Below are positions 6,300 to 6,519 of a DNA stretch of 6,519 nucleotides, in pieces. The position numbers and the translations under genes are program-made. The notes under the pieces were generated by a model. It saw only the letters and a list, made by a program, of their open reading frames with translations, did no database searches and had not been told where the DNA came from. The number at the start of each line of letters is the position of its first letter. The stretch's first letter is position 1. The stretch comes from Actinomycetes bacterium (lineage in GTDB: Bacteria; Actinomycetota; Acidimicrobiia; Acidimicrobiales; RAAP-2). Where the stretch lies: positions 1 through 6,519 of the forward strand of contig JAKBAZ010000077.1 in the NCBI GenBank assembly GCA_021826255.1, written 5' to 3'.

Positions 6300-6519
6300 T
6301 CAGGGCTCTTGGGGTCGCTCGGCGTAGAGCACGAAGGACTTGCCGAGGATCGGATTCAAGAGGGCCTCAAGAACTCTGGTGACGCGGGGTCGAGCGGTGA
6401 TATCCCAGACCAGGAGTCGATGGTAGGCCCGAACGAGAGGGTGGTCCTCGCGGTTCACTCCGACCGCGCACTTCAACCACCAGTAGGGAGAGTGAAGGGC
6501 GTGGGCGTAGTGGTGAGCG
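6300..6519 (-). CDS. C-terminal fragment of a probable SAM-dependent methyltransferase (runs off the right edge)
   Basis: The minus strand is open from the window edge to a TGA at 6302-6300, giving 72 residues of a longer protein; the first complete codon is at 6518-6516. The tail begins AHHYAHALHSPYWWLKCAVG, continues with HPLVRAYHRLLVWDI and ends in NPILGKSFVLYAERPQEP. The closing GKSFVLYAE-type strand after a helical stretch fits the last beta-strand of class I methyltransferases. The HSPYWWLKC and LVRAYHRLLVWD blocks resemble actinobacterial UbiE-like methyltransferases that I recall beside the barrel family. The SAM-binding half lies outside the window, so the call rests on the tail alone. 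Codon bias matches the neighbours. It ends 1 nt before the GTG of the barrel gene, so the two are almost certainly cotranscribed. Confidence 0.6.
   Translation of the reverse strand, partial: AHHYAHALHSPYWWLKCAVGVNREDHPLVRAYHRLLVWDITARPRVTRVLEALLNPILGKSFVLYAERPQEP

Noticed and set aside
5822..6382. 186-residue plus-strand frame antisense to the barrel gene
   Set aside because: Arg-rich shadow. The minus strand carries the repeat motifs and the expected codon bias.

Overview
The window looks like a piece of a high-GC Gram-positive (actinobacterial) chromosome. Third codon positions are rich in G/C, Leu-CTC and GAC/GAG codons dominate, and GTG is used as a start at least four times. The proteins resemble actinobacterial family members, perhaps from an Acidimicrobiia-like lineage; that placement is an inference from style, not a search result. 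No mobile element, CRISPR array, tRNA or rRNA was found.

Layout. Positions 1-515 hold no convincing gene. At the extreme left is a nested set of inverted repeats, and at 181-210 a hairpin followed by six Ts, oriented to stop a plus-strand transcript that enters from outside the window. Positions 516-1553 (minus) encode a PfkB/ribokinase-superfamily nucleoside kinase, most like bacterial adenosine kinase. A 39-nt gap then separates it from a divergent three-gene plus-strand run: an M1-family zinc aminopeptidase (1593-4094), a GDT1/TMEM165 (UPF0016) membrane cation transporter (4107-4694), and a class I SAM-dependent methyltransferase (4691-5311). The spacings are 12 nt and then a 4-nt overlap, so the three are probably one operon. 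Converging on it from the right are two minus-strand genes. One is an alpha/alpha-barrel protein of the kind usually labelled 'prenyltransferase' in actinobacteria (6298-5285), whose last 27 nt overlap the end of the plus-strand methyltransferase. The other is the C-terminal 72 residues of a further protein, probably also a methyltransferase, which runs off the right edge (6300-6519) and ends 1 nt before the barrel gene starts.

How the genes fit together. The kinase (purine salvage), the aminopeptidase (cytosolic peptide turnover) and the GDT1 transporter (Mn2+/Ca2+ handling) are housekeeping functions. The least understood part is 4691-6519, where two methyltransferase-like genes flank an alpha/alpha-barrel protein with no known reaction. 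This looks like the edge of a conserved actinobacterial pathway of unknown product, possibly glycolipid or isoprenoid-linked. Two features of gene expression stand out. None of the five visible start codons has a clear Shine-Dalgarno sequence. In addition, the 39-nt divergent gap carries TANNNT -10 boxes placed so that both mRNAs could begin at or next to their GTG codons (leaderless transcripts).
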